From: Amblyomma americanum
Lineage: Eukaryota; Arthropoda; Arachnida; Ixodida; Ixodidae
NCBI RefSeq assembly: GCF_052857255.1
Contig: NC_135505.1
Coordinates: 64,103,649-64,167,648 of the forward strand
DNA length: 64,000 nucleotides
Direction: 5' to 3'
Part shown: positions 36,690-47,811 of the stretch, in pieces
How positions within the stretch are numbered: the first letter of the stretch is position 1
Layout: every line of letters begins with the position of its first letter
Notes under the pieces: model-generated
What the model was told of the DNA's origin: nothing
What the model saw: only the letters and a program-made list of their open reading frames with translations
The model's database searches: none
Program-made: the position numbers and the translations under genes

Positions 36690-37760
36690 ACCAAATTCTA
36701 CGTCATCCACAGCGAAGTACAAGATAAACAGGCTGCTATCTTCATTCGTTGTATCTAAGTGCTTAACACAGACATTGGGTTCTGACTACAAAGTGTCGAA
36801 AATGGCCAGTGGTGATTTACTCCTGCAACTCCGAAAAAATGTCTAAATCTTTAAACTCGCAAACATTGATTCTATTGGGGACGCTCCTTTATCCATCACA
36901 GCACACCGATTCCTTAACACTGTCCATGGCGTCATCTCAGAAAATGATTTTCTTCATCTTACAGAGAACGAAATGCTGGAAGGGCTCTCCGACGAAAATG
37001 TGACAGATGTATACCGAATTAAAATCTGAAAGACAACAAAGAAATAGGAACCAAACACTTGGTCCTGACTTTCAACGCAAGCACGTTACCAAAAACCATC
37101 GATGTTGGACAACTTAAAGTGAATGGTAGACACTACAACCCTAACCGCCGAAGATGCTTTCTCAGAAATTTGGCCACGACTCACAGAGCTGCCGCGGCCA
37201 CAAAACCTGCGCGAAATGCGCTTCGATGGACCACAATTCTGAGTAATGTGACGCAGCACTACGCTTCGCAAACTGCGAAGGAGGCTACGCCGCGTACTCC
37301 AGGGCGTTCCCTCCTGGAAGAAATAAAAGAAGATAATCTCCATAAAAACGAAGGAAAACATTTCATTTAAAGAACAGAGAAAGCGCTTTGCGCTTACACA
37401 TTCTCCTTCACAGCAAAACGAAGCTTCGCTGATGGGGTGCGCAGGGGCGTAGCAGCACACAGCACTCCGGCACCAGCCCAGGCCACTTCCACTGAGCCTC
37501 TGGCAGGGCCATTCACGCCACAGGCATGGACAGCGAAAGCTGCCCTGCCATTGCTAAAGCAGGGAGTGCCGGTCCATAGGTCGGCATCCCCCGTGACTTC
37601 CCCCCGTCGGGGGAGGTCTAACACGCACACACCCGCGGCGAAGCGGCGGTCCTCCAGCACCTTTCTTGAAGTGATGGACACAAGTCCAACCTCGCCCCCG
37701 CTGCAGCGGCGGCAAAGCTCTCGCAAGCGCAAAAAAGGAATAATTCACTATAAAAGGTCC
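36690..37760 (+). pseudogene. LINE B ORF1 (gag-like), fragmented
   Basis: Across frames the gag-like core is readable: KMASGDLLLQL near 36800, GDAPLSITAHRFLNTVHGVI, SENDFLHLTENEMLEGLSDE and VTDVYRIKI. NASTLPKTIDVGQLKVNGRH and NPNRRRCF follow, which normally lead into CCHC knuckles. Here the knuckles are lost and the text resumes in a basic, Ser/Pro-rich tail (SPRRGRSNTHTPAAKRRSS, then SSRKRKKG) at about 37.55-37.74 kb. The family protein binds the LINE RNA. At least five frame changes are needed to follow it. Confidence 0.65.
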
Positions 37761-37811
37761 AAAAGACCCACAAACCTAGTTTCTAAAGCTTATCCCCAAC
37801 TAGTCTACAAT

Positions 37812-40800
37812 CATGGCATTTCTAATTCAATGAAACTGTCGTGGACTTTTAAACAAATACGCTGACGTAACAGATATATTAACTTAATTCTCTCCGGTAG
37901 CACTCTGTCTTCAGGAGACTAACCTAAGACAACAGTAAAAAAAAATATTCTTAAAATGTACCAAGCCGTTCGCTCCGAAAGAGCGAACTCGAGCAGACTG
38001 TCTGCAGGTGCTGCTATTGTGTTACAGGGGGGTGTTGCAACTAGAAAAATTGACCTTAAATCCTTATATGAAGCCAATGCTGTCCCTGTCCTCGATTTTA
38101 AAACAAAAACGTTATGTTTCATATAAATTGAACCTCACGTAGCTATCACACTTCACGATTTAGAAAGACATTTAATACAACTGCCGGAACCATATCTTTT
38201 AGATGAGGATTTTATTTCTCAGTCTTCGTTTAGGGTACGTGAGCGAACGAAGGTCAGAGGCGGGATTCTAGAAGATTTGATCCTCTGCAACAATGTCTGC
38301 CTCCTGAACACAGGTGAAAACAGCTGCCGTTCTCCAAGCAGTGGGAAAATGACCTGCCCAGAATTATCTTTTTGTTCACCAAGTGTTTTTACCGATTTTA
38401 AATGGGATGTTCTTGACAACCTGTACGGGAACAATCACCTTCCTGTCATTCTGTCATTCTCACCAGCAGTCATACCAACCAAACCACGGCGTTTGCAGTT
38501 ACATTTAGCTGACTGGGAATTGTTTAAAGGAAAGGCCAGTTTAGAGAATATTGCTTTAGAAAATCTCAGCATAAACGAAATAAATGAAATAATTACAACA
38601 TGCATTCTTACTGCCGCACATCTATCAATTCTAAAATCCTTAGGATTGGTTCGCCAGACCCACCAAGTGTGGTACACACGTGAATGCAAGGAGGCAAAAA
38701 AACAGCAAAATAAACCCTGGGGAGTCTTTCGCAAATACCCAACACACGAGAACCTTATTCGTTTCAAAAAGTGGAGAGAACAAGCATAGTATATTTGGTG
38801 CAATGCCGAAAAATTGTCTTGGAAAGATTACGTACGTGTCTTCTATAGAGAGCTAAAAAACATCCAAAAACGTGGGAACAAGTTCAAAAACCAAATGGCG
38901 CCTACTTACCTTTCTCAATTCCTCTTTTAACAACACCTGGTACACAAACAAGTATAGCGAAGCCGGCAGACATTTTAGGGGACCACTTCGCTGCGGTTTC
39001 AAGTTCTTTGCACTACAGCCAGTCATTTTTAAAGTACAAAAACATAGCGGAAAAATAAAGACTCCCATCAAGTGGAGGTGCAAATAAAAATACAATAGCC
39101 TTATTACACTAGGTTCTAAGAAATGAATACTGTACTGTCTTCTGGCAAGAAAGCTGCTCCAGGATCAGACAAAATACACTATTAAATGCTTGCCCATCTT
39201 TTCAAGCCTTCTGTCGAGGCACTTTTGAATTTTTTCAACATAATGTTGGTACAAGAAAAAATAGCTTAGGAGTGAAATAAGGCTACTATAGCACCATTCC
39301 TGACACCTGGAAAGCCACCAACGTCCCCCAATAGCTATAGGCAATAGCCTTACTAGCTGTCTCGCTAATTCGTTTGAAAGTGTAGTGAACACCAGGCTGA
39401 TGTTTGTTCTTCAATTTCTTGAAGTTCTCGACATCCACCGTTGTGGCTTTAAATAATCTTGTTCGACAGCTGGACATCTAGTCCGCCTCGAAAACAAAAA
39501 TAGAGAAGCATTCATACATAAACAACACTGTCTACAAGTATTTTTTGAGATGGAGAAGGCTTATTATACCACCTGGAGGTTTGGGATTCTTCGCGATTTT
39601 GCGAACATAGGGATCCGTGGAAGGATGTTGAACTGTGTAAAAGCTTTTCTGTCTGAGCACTCATTTTACGTACCTCTCGGTTCCATCCTTTCCAAAAATT
39701 CCTTCAGGTGAATGGGATACCGCAGGGGTGCTTTTTAAGTACTACCCTGTTTTCCGTGAAAATGAATTCCATTGGTAAAGTAATTCCAAAATCAATTATG
39801 TATTCTCTCTATGTTGTGATCTTCAAATAGCATGCACATCCTCAAGCCTCTCAACGTGTGATTGACAGATGCAACTAACATTAAACAGACTTGCGGTTTT
39901 TGGAGACAGAAATTGGTTTAAGTTCTCTCCACAAAAAAACAGTTGTTCTGTTCTAGCTTAAAAGAGCTTTACAGATTGATCCGACCCTGCCCATAAATGA
40001 AATTTTACTTGCACTGAAATAACAACATAAATTTTTGGACATAACGTTTGACAAGAAACTCGCTTTTGTGCCACACATAAACATCACGAAAAAGGAAGCC
40101 TCCCAATCTCTGAATATACTAAACGTATTGTAATGAAAACGCTGGAGATCCGATACAGAAAGTATTCTAAAATATTTTTGTCAGTAATACGTTCTACCCT
40201 ATACTATGGATGCGTTGTGTATGGGTCCGCGAGGCCGTCATATCTAAAGCGACTTGACCCGGCGCATAACCTTGGAATACGTCTTGCGACGGGCGCATAG
40301 AGAACATCCCCCATAAATACTCTCTATGTAGAAATCAGTGAAGCCTCCCTTGCAGACCGAAGAACTATGCTCGCATGCACATATGTCCTAAAATATCTGT
40401 TCACTCCTAAAACATCTCTGTTATCCCATAGTTACCAAGTGCCCCTCAAGGACACTTTTCAACAACAAACCCCAGTCAGTCAGAACTTTGCTTCTCCTCG
40501 TCAAGGATATTTTCCAAAACATGGAATTTCTAGATACCCTTCCTGATGTTACCTCAAGGCACGACCCACTGCCCCCATGGTACAGCCTTCCCTCTGTATG
40601 TGACTTCACGTTAACACACCTCCGAAAAAAACAAGAACCACACGAGCGCATATTGCAGGAATACCGGGCACTGCACGAAAAATACACGAATTGCACGGAT
40701 TTTTACATTCATGGCTCAAGAGCAGCAGAATATATTGGAAGCGCTGTCGTACAAGGAAACTGCCAAGAAATAGTTAGCCTGCCAAACTCTGCATTCATTT

Positions 40801-41830
40801 TGACAGCGGAATGTTATGCGGTCTCTGTAGCTGTAGGCAGAATAATAAAAAATAACATTCAAGACAGCATAATCTACAAAGATTCTCTTAGCCTGCTCTC
40901 GGAATTACACTGCATAAATGCAGTCAAACCATTCATACGGACCCGCCGCGGTGGCACAGTGGTCAGAGCACTTGACTACTGATCCGGAGTTCCCGGGTTC
41001 GAACCCGACCGCGGCGACTGCGTTTTTATGGAGGAGAAACGCTAAGGCGCCCGTGTGCTGTGCGTTGTCAGTGTACTTTAAACATCCCCAGGTGGGCGAA
41101 ATTATTCCAGAGCCCTCCACTACATCACCACTTTCTTCCTGTCTTCTTTCACTCCCTCATTTATCCCTTCCCTTACGGCGCGGTTCAGTTGTCCAACGAT
41201 ATACGGGACAGATACTGCGCCCTTTCCTCCCCCCCCCAAAAAAACAATTAATATTACTATTATAACCGTTCATAGGAATCATTTTACACAACACAGAAAA
41301 ATTCAAAACACAGGGACATGTAATAAATGTCTGCTGGGTACCGAGCCAAGTTGGAACTTGTGGAAATGAAAGAGCCGACAAACGCGCTGCACAGGCTCGC
41401 AGTCATACAATCGAGAAAGTCAGCGTGCCCTAAAGAGACTGCATGAAATTATTACACAGTAATATTAAGGCTAAAAGGCAAGAAACCTGGAACAGAGAAG
41501 TAAATAACAAACTGCACTTGGTAAAGACCGTATTGGGCAAATGGAAAGCCTGTAGTCACCAGGAACGCTTCGTGGAAAGAATTTTATGCCATCTCCGTAT
41601 GGGACATACTCACCCTACCCACTACGTCCTACTCAAAAAAGAAGACAAACCTATTTGCGAGATAAAATTGCAGTGCACCACTTCTTATTTTCACGCGCAC
41701 AACTTGAGCCACTGAGGAAAAGGCATTTTACTCAATTCTTCAAAGAACACATTCCTCTTCCCCCAGCATTTTTTTGGTCAAGATGCATTTATTGATATCC
41801 AAAAAAATTTTTAGCTTTTTAGGGGAAGCA
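37812..41830 (+). pseudogene. LINE B ORF2 (endonuclease-RT-RNase H), decayed and split by a SINE
   Basis: The ORF begins MAFLIQ*NCRGLLNKYADV, where a TGA replaces the conserved Trp, then LCLQETNL. Endonuclease C-terminal text (LPVILSF, with the SDH position degraded to NNHLP) lies in the 38277-38789 frame. RT text appears at 39540-39700 (FFEMEKAYYTTWRFGILRDF, with box A Asp changed to Tyr) and MGYRRGAF for box B. RNase H is at 40.7 kb (DFYIHGSRAAEYIGSAVV, first catalytic Asp changed to His; LTAECYAVSVAVGRI; YKDSLSLL). The helix WVPSQVGTCGNERADKRAA resumes after the SINE. The C-terminus keeps HLRMGHTHPTHYVLLKK. The order is exactly that of arthropod EN-RT-RH LINEs. Confidence 0.75.
40942..41263 (+). 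mobile_element. Ruka-like tRNA-derived SINE inserted in LINE B
   Basis: This is the best preserved SINE here. The A box lies in CCGCGGTGGCACAGTGGTCA and the B box in GGGTTCGAACCCGACCGC. The body has CTAAGGCGCCCGTGTGCTG and CCCCAGGTGGGCGAAATTAT. It ends in C- and A-runs and AATTAATATTACTATTATA. It is flanked by imperfect 15-bp target duplications (AACCATTCATACGGA at 40927-40941 and AACCGTTCATAGGAA at 41264-41278, 12 of 15 matching). It interrupts the RNase H domain of LINE B, so it is younger. Confidence 0.85.
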
Positions 41831-42218
41831 GGTCTCCTTGAAAAGCTCTAAGTTCAGAACCTGCGCATTTCTACATTGGTGGTACACCTCAACCACTTTT
41901 TCATTCATGAGAAGAGGGCTGAGGTTTCCTTTTATGTTGATGAGTTGGGTGCCTCGAGATCTTTGCCGGGGCAAGGATGGTTGCCTAGGTTCCCCGATTC
42001 ACTTTAAAGCTTTCAATAACAGTCATTTTTAAAGTGTATTTACTTTCGCATTACTAACAAACACGAACTAAAGCTTTTGACCCTCTACACCTCTGATAGG
42101 ATTTTGGGTTTGTAAAATTTAGCAGAAAACAATTTTCCTACGCATTGAGCTTTTCGCATGATAGCCTGAGATGCTTATGCGCCATTAAACCCAACACAAC
42201 ACAACTCGGCGCTACAGC

Positions 42219-42440
42219 CTATGCCGCCGCCACCCGGAATACAAGCCCGGTGACCGTACATTGGTGTTGGCACTCCATTCGCCGCCACGGAGTGAGTAAA
42301 AGCTCCTGAAGCGGTACTGTGGCCAGTAAAATATCGTTCGTCCACTTGGAGACTATCACGACAATGTAGCCCCTGAGGGAACGATAGTGTCGCAGCGGGC
42401 CCACGTACGCGCTCCTATAAGGGTTACGTGTGCGCATGAA
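42219..42440 (-). pseudogene. Gypsy integrase core fragment
   Basis: The minus frame reads YRSAYVGPLRHYRSLRGYI then VVIVSKWTNDILLATVPLQE. This resembles the GPLP...GN-YIVV-D-LTRW-E-VPL core strand of a Ty3/Gypsy integrase, with the second-strand Asp altered. It is about 70 residues, in opposite orientation to LINE B, and sits directly at the LINE B 3' end, so LINE B may have inserted into it. Confidence 0.4.
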
Positions 42441-42479
42441 GGCTTGCTATGGGCGCTAATGAACGATTTCAATTGTCAG

Positions 42480-42960
42480 TGATTGCTTTTGATTTCGCAG
42501 TCTTTATTTCAAGGCACATTTCTTTCCGTTCAAATGCATCCCGTCAATGCTTTTTGAAGAGGGGGTACTGAAGCAAACCTCTGCAATAATTGTTTGCGAA
42601 TTCCCTAAAGCTGCTGGCGCTCGGCTGTATTGCCTTGGTTTCAGAATGCAAGACGCAACCAGACGCATCTCGAATGACTGCACCCAGGCTTAACCGATTC
42701 AGCGTTGTTTGAGTCTGTTGTGCTTTCCTGCATGCCTTATGTGCAAAGCTTGATCCGGGCTTTAAAATGAGAGAGGCTGAGAGCAGCGGGAATTCAATTC
42801 GGCAACCGCCGAGCACTCTTGCTGCTAACGCCGCCACCGAGTCATTCAGATTTAAGGACGTAGGTCGGCCCAGTAAAGCGCTTCTTTTAGAAGCCCTTCT
42901 CTCTAACTTCCTCACTAATGAACTCTTCTCCACACTACAGGACAATCAGATAAACACGTC
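42480..42960 (+). mobile_element. LTR-like block related to the Gypsy-2 LTR
   Basis: The block CGGCAACCGCCGAGCACTC...TTGCTGCTAACGCCGCCACC followed by GTCGGCCCAGTAAAGCG parallels CGACTGCCGAGCACGCTTG...GCTAGTGCGGCCGCCG and GCCAGCCCAATAAACC in the LTR at 26.4-26.53 kb. Here the AATAAA is degraded to AGTAAA. A TTTAAAATGAG string sits where the TATA start would be. It is best read as a diverged solo LTR. Boundaries are approximate. Confidence 0.45.
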
Positions 42961-43552
42961 CCAAATATTTCGCGAAAATTGTCGAAAGCTGATGGTATCT
43001 TGTCCAGACAGCAATATCTTTTCTCGAAGCATATTAATTTGACGCTCCACAGCGCACTGTTTTCTTGTGTTGTTACCAAATGTTTCCTGGCCTTGGTTAC
43101 AAAACCAATTCTTAAAATCAAACGCCTTCCTCTACTTCATATGTGATTTCTTGTGTTATTGTATTGCTCTACAATTCGTAAATACACTGAATCGAACTTT
43201 GGAGAATTTGTAGTCACTCTCCCTCCCCAACTCTAGGTAGCTACGAGGGATAAAAAAAGGTCATGACGCTCATTTTGTTTCCCAAACATTGTCCCAAAGC
43301 ACCTAAACTGTACTTTGGGCTACGTGCCGGTACTGACAGAGAGATGTGTGCTGCTTGCGTTTGCGTTGACAAGATTTTCGCAGAAACGCGGCACAGTAGC
43401 AACAGGCCGCCGGTGTTCCTTGGGTTCATTAGGTTTGCCCTAGGCAATGTTGTTAACTTGAAATTTGGGATTGAGGAAAAGTAAATTACGCTGTAACTTG
43501 CTCAAAAATCTCGATGGACACCTGAACCGCGCTGTAAGGGAAGGGATAAGGA
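42961..43552. other. No recognisable gene (43.0-43.55 kb)
   Basis: Short frames only; no repeat or motif was identified. Confidence 0.4.
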
Positions 43553-43790
43553 GTTGGTTTGGCTATGAGGGCTTAACGTCCCAAAGCGACTTAGGATATG
43601 GGGGACGCCCTAGTACAGGACTCCGGAGGCGCCGGCGACATGGGGGTCTTTAACGCGCGCTGCCATCGCACAGTGCACGGGCCTCCAGAATTTGGCCTCC
43701 ATCAAAATTCGACCGCCACGGTTGGGATCGAATCCCCGTCTTTCGGGTCAGCAGCCGAGCGCCATAATCCCTGAGCCAGCACTGTGGCTA
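43553..43790 (-). mobile_element. tRNA-derived SINE, Ruka-like
   Basis: Minus orientation: GCCACAGTGCTGGCTCAGG (A-box region), CCGAAAGACGGGGATTCGATCC (B box GGGATTCGATCC), body blocks GAGGCCAAATTCTGGAGGC and CCCGTGCACTGTGCGATGG, and the end TTAAGCCCTCATAGCCAAA. It is well preserved compared with the 22.5-kb and 33.9-kb copies. Confidence 0.75.
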
Positions 43791-44063
43791 AATGATGCAA
43801 AGTGTTCTCACGGGCGCATGGGAATTCCATCGCAGGCTTGTGCAAGGCCATATTGTGTCCAGTATCCTGCGATATCTTGTTACACCTTCATAATTCTGAA
43901 AAAAAGTTTATATGCACTGTATCATTTTAAGGGCCTCATTTTTGCACGTAAAACGGAAACCTCTTACGGGCTACATGCAACATGCGATGCCGACTTGGCA
44001 AAGGCAATGTTGTTGTTCCCCATCTAGTGATTTGGTCATGCTTGTATCTTTTATTTTACTCAC
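43791..44063. other. No recognisable gene (43.8-44.06 kb)
   Basis: Nothing supported was found between the SINE and the LINE fragment. Confidence 0.4.
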
Positions 44064-44300
44064 ATGGTCCAGCTACGTGACCTTGTCTCACTAAGTGGTG
44101 ATGCTTATGTCTCTTTCTTGCACTGCAATACGCGATCAGTTAGGAAAAAGCATGGAGAGCGGACGGTACCTCTTGCTGCATCCGGATTTAAATTTCACGT
44201 CATCGTGTTCACAGAAACGTGGTACGAATCTGAAGAGGAAGAATTTTGCTTCCCAGTTTTAATACCTTTTAGAGCGAAAAGATATACTCCTCCCATGCTG
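44064..44300 (+). pseudogene. LINE endonuclease N-terminal fragment
   Basis: The open frame includes FLHCNTRSVRKKHGE, FKFHVIVFTETWYESEEE and later PFRAKRY. This is the N-terminus of an APE endonuclease of CR1/L2/Jockey type: H-CNxRS-R, then F-VIVxTETW with the catalytic Glu. Downstream domains are absent. The text after about 44300 is unrelated simple-sequence-rich DNA. Confidence 0.65.
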
Positions 44301-45575
44301 ACTCCCATGTCATCTGGCTCATAGATTTGAACTCGAACGAGAGGCGCGTCGCTGTGCATTACCACGCGTGGCAAGTGCCTGGATCTTCATCTTTACCTTC
44401 GTCGCTACAGCTGTGTGCCTGGCAGTCTCGTCCGCAGCTGCGCTGGCTCCTGCTCTGCCGCTCCTTGTCGCCAATTGTGGCCAGAGGTGGGCAGATGCCC
44501 TCATTTTCACTTTTGCTCCCTCACCCTCAGTATTGAATCCATGGCCTTCCCTCACCGTCTCCCTCATTTTGAAAAGTTATCCGGCCCTCCTCGCTCTCAC
44601 ATCACCGGCCCTCCCTCACCCTCAGTAACAGTCATTTTAAAACTCGAGTTATTTTTGTAGTCGGCAGCTTCTGGCTATATTACTGAGTAATAAGCATATA
44701 AGACAAGCCTTGAGGCACTATTGGACGAGAGGCTATATGGTTATATTGTTGTGTGTGTGCGTGTACGTGTGTTGTTTGAGCTAAAACGTGTGACTAAACC
44801 GAGGCAGTTACGAGCTGAACCCAACAATATCCATCTGCCTTTACTTTTGGCACGCACTGAATGCATATATGTGCCATGCAGGCACTTATAGCATTTCATT
44901 CTTATCAAAATGCACTTCTAAAATGAGTAAAAGCATTGTTGTGCGTGAGTACAAAAACCAGTGTACGCCAAGAATATTTCGAACACAATGCAGTAGAGTT
45001 TACCACGACAATTACACTAAGTGCTAAACACATAATATACTCAGGACAGAAATTTTGCAGGTCTGTTAATTACAACAACCTGAAGACATTTGATATCACT
45101 GGGTCTTTTTAATTTGACTGCTTCTAATCTCCCGCCATTTCGTCTGATGACGCTTTCGCGCGCGCGGATAAAAGATCACGATGACCATGCTTTCAAATTG
45201 CAGCGTGAGAGACCGACATTTTAGCATGCGTGAACGTGGGTACGTGACGAAGACGACATTACAAGCGCCGCTCGAGAGCTCGGCAGTTCTTTCAGGCAGG
45301 ATGATAAGATTTGATTTCCCCCAACTGATTGTTCATCTGAGGAGAGTGTATGAACCGACCGACTTTAAGCCGAAGTGCCACTCCCTCTTGATGTGCTCAG
45401 CCATACCTTGCTCTATCTTTTAGTGCGTTACGTTCTACATCTCGTGTTTCGGGTCTCCGCGCTATGCGTAATAGCGCAAACCGCAACCCAGTGGTTACCA
45501 TAGTAACCTACAAGGTTACATAACAGAATAAAATAATAACAAGCAACAATGTGATGCTCGAGCGCCACAACTCAA
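44301..45575. other. No recognisable gene; CT- and GT-rich simple sequence
   Basis: At 44.40-44.65 kb CT-rich text with repeated CCCTCACCCTCAGTA strings is seen, and at 44.75 kb a short GT-rich run. The rest is AT-rich with short frames only. Confidence 0.45.
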
Positions 45576-46256
45576 TAGGGGGTTGCGAATACTACTTTTT
45601 CCAGACCGAATCGAATACGAATAGTGTAGCGCTGCTACCTATTAAAATACGGACAGTTTGGCTGAAAACCGAATCGAATATGAATCAAATAATGAGGGAA
45701 CCGAGTCGAATACAAATATTTTGAAGAATATGATGAACTTTCGCTACTGGCGCGAATATTCAATGAGCAATCGTGAAGAACAGCGACGACCTGCCTTCGC
45801 AGTTATAGCTGATGTTTTATAGAAGCAACATTGACCTCAATCTGGGAGTTCGCAACACAAAGTGAGTGTATTAACTTTGTCACTGACGTGTTATTCGCAT
45901 AGAAAAAGTACCTTTTGCTCTTCTTAACGGAAGATAACCAACTAGCACCACATCGTAGTGCATCAGATGGGCGAGGTCTTACGTATGAGGCATTGCCCCT
46001 GAGGTCAGGTATTAGGCTGGATTTGCTGAGTCTGCCTGGGCCCTACTCCATCGTCTAAAATCTGAGGCTATGTATGAGGATAACGAAAACGGCCACGCGA
46101 AATGACCGCTCCATGGAGCTGAACCCCCTATCCCGAGCATACCGGTCACGGCAGCATGGTAATGCGCCATGTATGGTCTTTGTTTTTCGTTCGAATAATC
46201 GAATGCGAAGATATTCGATTCGGTATTCGAAATTTCCCAATATGCGCACACCCCTC
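45576..46256. mobile_element. hAT-type non-autonomous element (681 bp)
   Basis: A perfect 8-bp target duplication CAACTCAA lies at 45568-45575 and 46257-46264. The ends are imperfect terminal inverted repeats: left TAGGGGGTTGCGAATACTAC then CCGAATCGAATACG; right, read inverted, GAGGGGTGTGCGCATATTGG then CCGAATCGAATATC. An 8-bp duplication and short TIRs starting YAGGGGTG are typical of hAT elements. The interior has no transposase motif, so mobilisation would depend on an autonomous relative. The repeated TCGAATA motifs inside both ends look like subterminal transposase-binding repeats. Confidence 0.8.
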
Positions 46257-46379
46257 CAACTCAAAGCTAAACTATGTCGATCCGGTATATATCCCATCCG
46301 TTTTTTCTTCGTCCTTCATGCCATCTTCGTTGCGCTGTAAGCAATATGAATACGCATCGGGTCAGACCACTTCATCTCG

Positions 46380-46735
46380 ACATTCCTATAAAATTTGTGG
46401 GCTAACCGTTTGCCGCAGAATGTTCCGCGTGGTGTCATACGATTCAGCGTTTTGTACAGCATAAACTGGCTAGTTAAGTTAGAACTTAGCTAGCGGCAGG
46501 GTTTTGAACCGGCAGCCTAGGTTCTCCCAATTCCACATCTTTAGGAATCTTCAGATGACAATTGCGGTTCAACCGTTTGTCACAGAGTATTTGGGTTGCT
46601 GGCATACGATTTGGCGCTCCATGCAGCTTAAATTGATTAGTTAAGGTGGTGTCTACCTAGAAGCAGGGATTCGAACCGGGAACCTATGTTAGGTGTCTTA
46701 ACGCACGATATTCGATCGCTATCTCAGCATCGGTT
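46380..46735 (-). repeat. Two tandem diverged tRNA-like units, period about 167 bp
   Basis: AACCGTTTGCCGCAG at 46404 and AACCGTTTGTCACAG at 46571 mark the same point in two units. Both also share CATACGATT, a TAGTTAAG block and a B-box position. On the minus strand unit 2 carries a perfect Pol III B box (GGTTCGAATCC) and unit 1 a mutated one (GGTTCAAAACC). This suggests a tRNA-derived repeat that duplicated head-to-tail. Confidence 0.55.
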
Positions 46736-46842
46736 CATTTATTTGCTATGTGTTTTGTGTACTTTCCTAAAAAATTTCTAAATATTTCATTGTAAATAGG
46801 ATATATTTTTAATGCAATAAATGCCATGCTTTAAAAAAGTTG

Positions 46843-46925
46843 TGGCGGTGGCGTAGCGGTCCAAAGCAGCGGCGAGAGGAACTGATTATTTAGCGCCGCC
46901 GAAGGTTCGGATCCCGCTCCCTATG
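46843..46925 (+). repeat. tRNA-like Pol III module
   Basis: GTGGCGGTGGCGTAGCGGTC resembles an A-box region and GGTTCGGATCCCGCTCCC matches the B box except one base. The tail runs into TATTTTTTTATTTC. No stable cloverleaf is evident. It is probably an isolated SINE head, different in body from the Ruka-like copies. Confidence 0.4.
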
Positions 46926-47217
46926 CTATGTATTTTTTTATTTCTTTAGTGCCTTTACCTATGAGACGCCGGCTTTCCGCTGCAGTGAAGCTCTTATGCT
47001 GCTGCTAAAAATAAAACATTGTTCAGGCTACTTGAAACTCAAACCGGTCGCTAAAATGCAGAATTTGGGCTGATTAAAGGTAAACACTAACTCTACGAGT
47101 CTGGACTAAACGATTCCTGCAGTTCCCATTTTCGTTCCATAGCGCTACCACACCGCCGAAAAGCGGTTGTCTGTCAGAAGCCTGCTTCTATCACGGTCAC
47201 GTGATGTTGTGACTACA

Positions 47218-47462
47218 TTACAAGCTGCCCACCGGACTGTGAGCAAGCTGCCCACTGGTGCAGTTCAAATAATGATTAGTCGCGAGAGATTCCTCAGGGT
47301 CAACATGAGCCTCAAAGGCTCCACCAAAGACAGCACCTGCCATCGCAGGGCAGTCGCTGCACAACTTTTTCTTTTCTAGCAGATCGTACAATGCAAGGCC
47401 TAGCGAGCGATGATTGAGACCAAGGTTGTTAAGCTCCTGCTTTATTTTCATGGTATGTATAT
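47218..47462 (-). pseudogene. Unidentified minus reading frame, part 2 (interrupted by Gypsy-1)
   Basis: The minus frame contains LGLNHRSLGLALYDLLEKK, then CSDCPAMAGAVFGGAFEAHV. It lies immediately left of the Gypsy-1 insertion point. When one copy of the 4-bp target duplication is kept, the frame on the right side (52906-53100) runs into this side with one frame change about 25 nt past the junction. I do not recognise the family. The Cys pair and repeat-rich setting suggest a transposon protein rather than a host gene. Confidence 0.35.
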
Positions 47463-47743
47463 TGTAAGACTGGACACGTGCTTTAGAATTTTCAGAGGCT
47501 GGCGCTCAACGAAGAAGACGACGAGAAGCGCCGAACACTACGAAGCTCGAGCGCCGAACACTCCGATGCTCGAGCGCTGAACGCTCGGTCGCTTGTGCGT
47601 GCTCTGGACTGAACACGGTCTCTGATCTGTGCGTGGATGGTTCCGCTGGTTGTTTGTGACGCTGTGCTTATTACTGTGCTGTGCTCTTATTACTGTGGTG
47701 TGCTGTGTGTGCTGTACTAGTAGTGTGCTGTGTTCTTATTACA
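47463..47743 (+). repeat. Gypsy-1 5' LTR
   Basis: It is bounded by TG...CA. It carries an internal 23-bp-scale repeat, CTCGAGCGCCGAACACTC then CTCGAGCGCTGAACGCTC, and GTGCTCTTATTACTGTGGTG repeats near its 3' end. There is no obvious TATA box. The PBS follows after two bases. Confidence 0.9.
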
Positions 47744-47745
47744 AG

Positions 47746-47758
47746 TGGTGGAGGTGCC
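47746..47758 (+). other. Presumed primer-binding site of Gypsy-1
   Basis: TGGTGGAGGTGCC starts two bases after the 5' LTR with the TGG expected to pair with a tRNA 3' CCA end. I could not assign the tRNA. The equivalent position of Gypsy-2 reads TGGCAGATGTG. Confidence 0.5.
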
Positions 47759-47811
47759 AACGATCCCTCGCCCTGGAGCTTCGCACCCGCGCATTGCCTA
47801 CCACCTCTGCA

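Larger units (their letters stand above)
36020..42206 (+). mobile_element. LINE B: Jockey/R1-like LINE with RNase H, near full length, dead
   Basis: A plus-strand element of about 6 kb with a GC-rich 5' region (about 36020-36650), ORF1, ORF2 (EN-RT-RNase H) and a 3' end at 42206. The end reads CGCCATTAAACCCAACACAAC, where a terminal CAACA-type simple repeat replaces poly(A). A Ruka-like SINE interrupts the RNase H region at 40.94-41.26 kb. Its position directly after the Gypsy-2 integrase suggests insertion at or beyond the end of Gypsy-2. The 5' boundary is approximate. Confidence 0.75.

Noticed and set aside
40942..41010. Functional tRNA gene
   Set aside because: The A and B boxes are good, but no clean cloverleaf or anticodon loop is seen, and the block continues into a Ruka-like SINE body with target duplications.
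47629..47811. Gag N-terminal extension starting in the Gypsy-1 5' LTR
   Set aside because: The Cys/Val/Leu-rich text comes from LTR simple repeats. The same text recurs in the 3' LTR. The ATG at 47812 begins recognisable gag.
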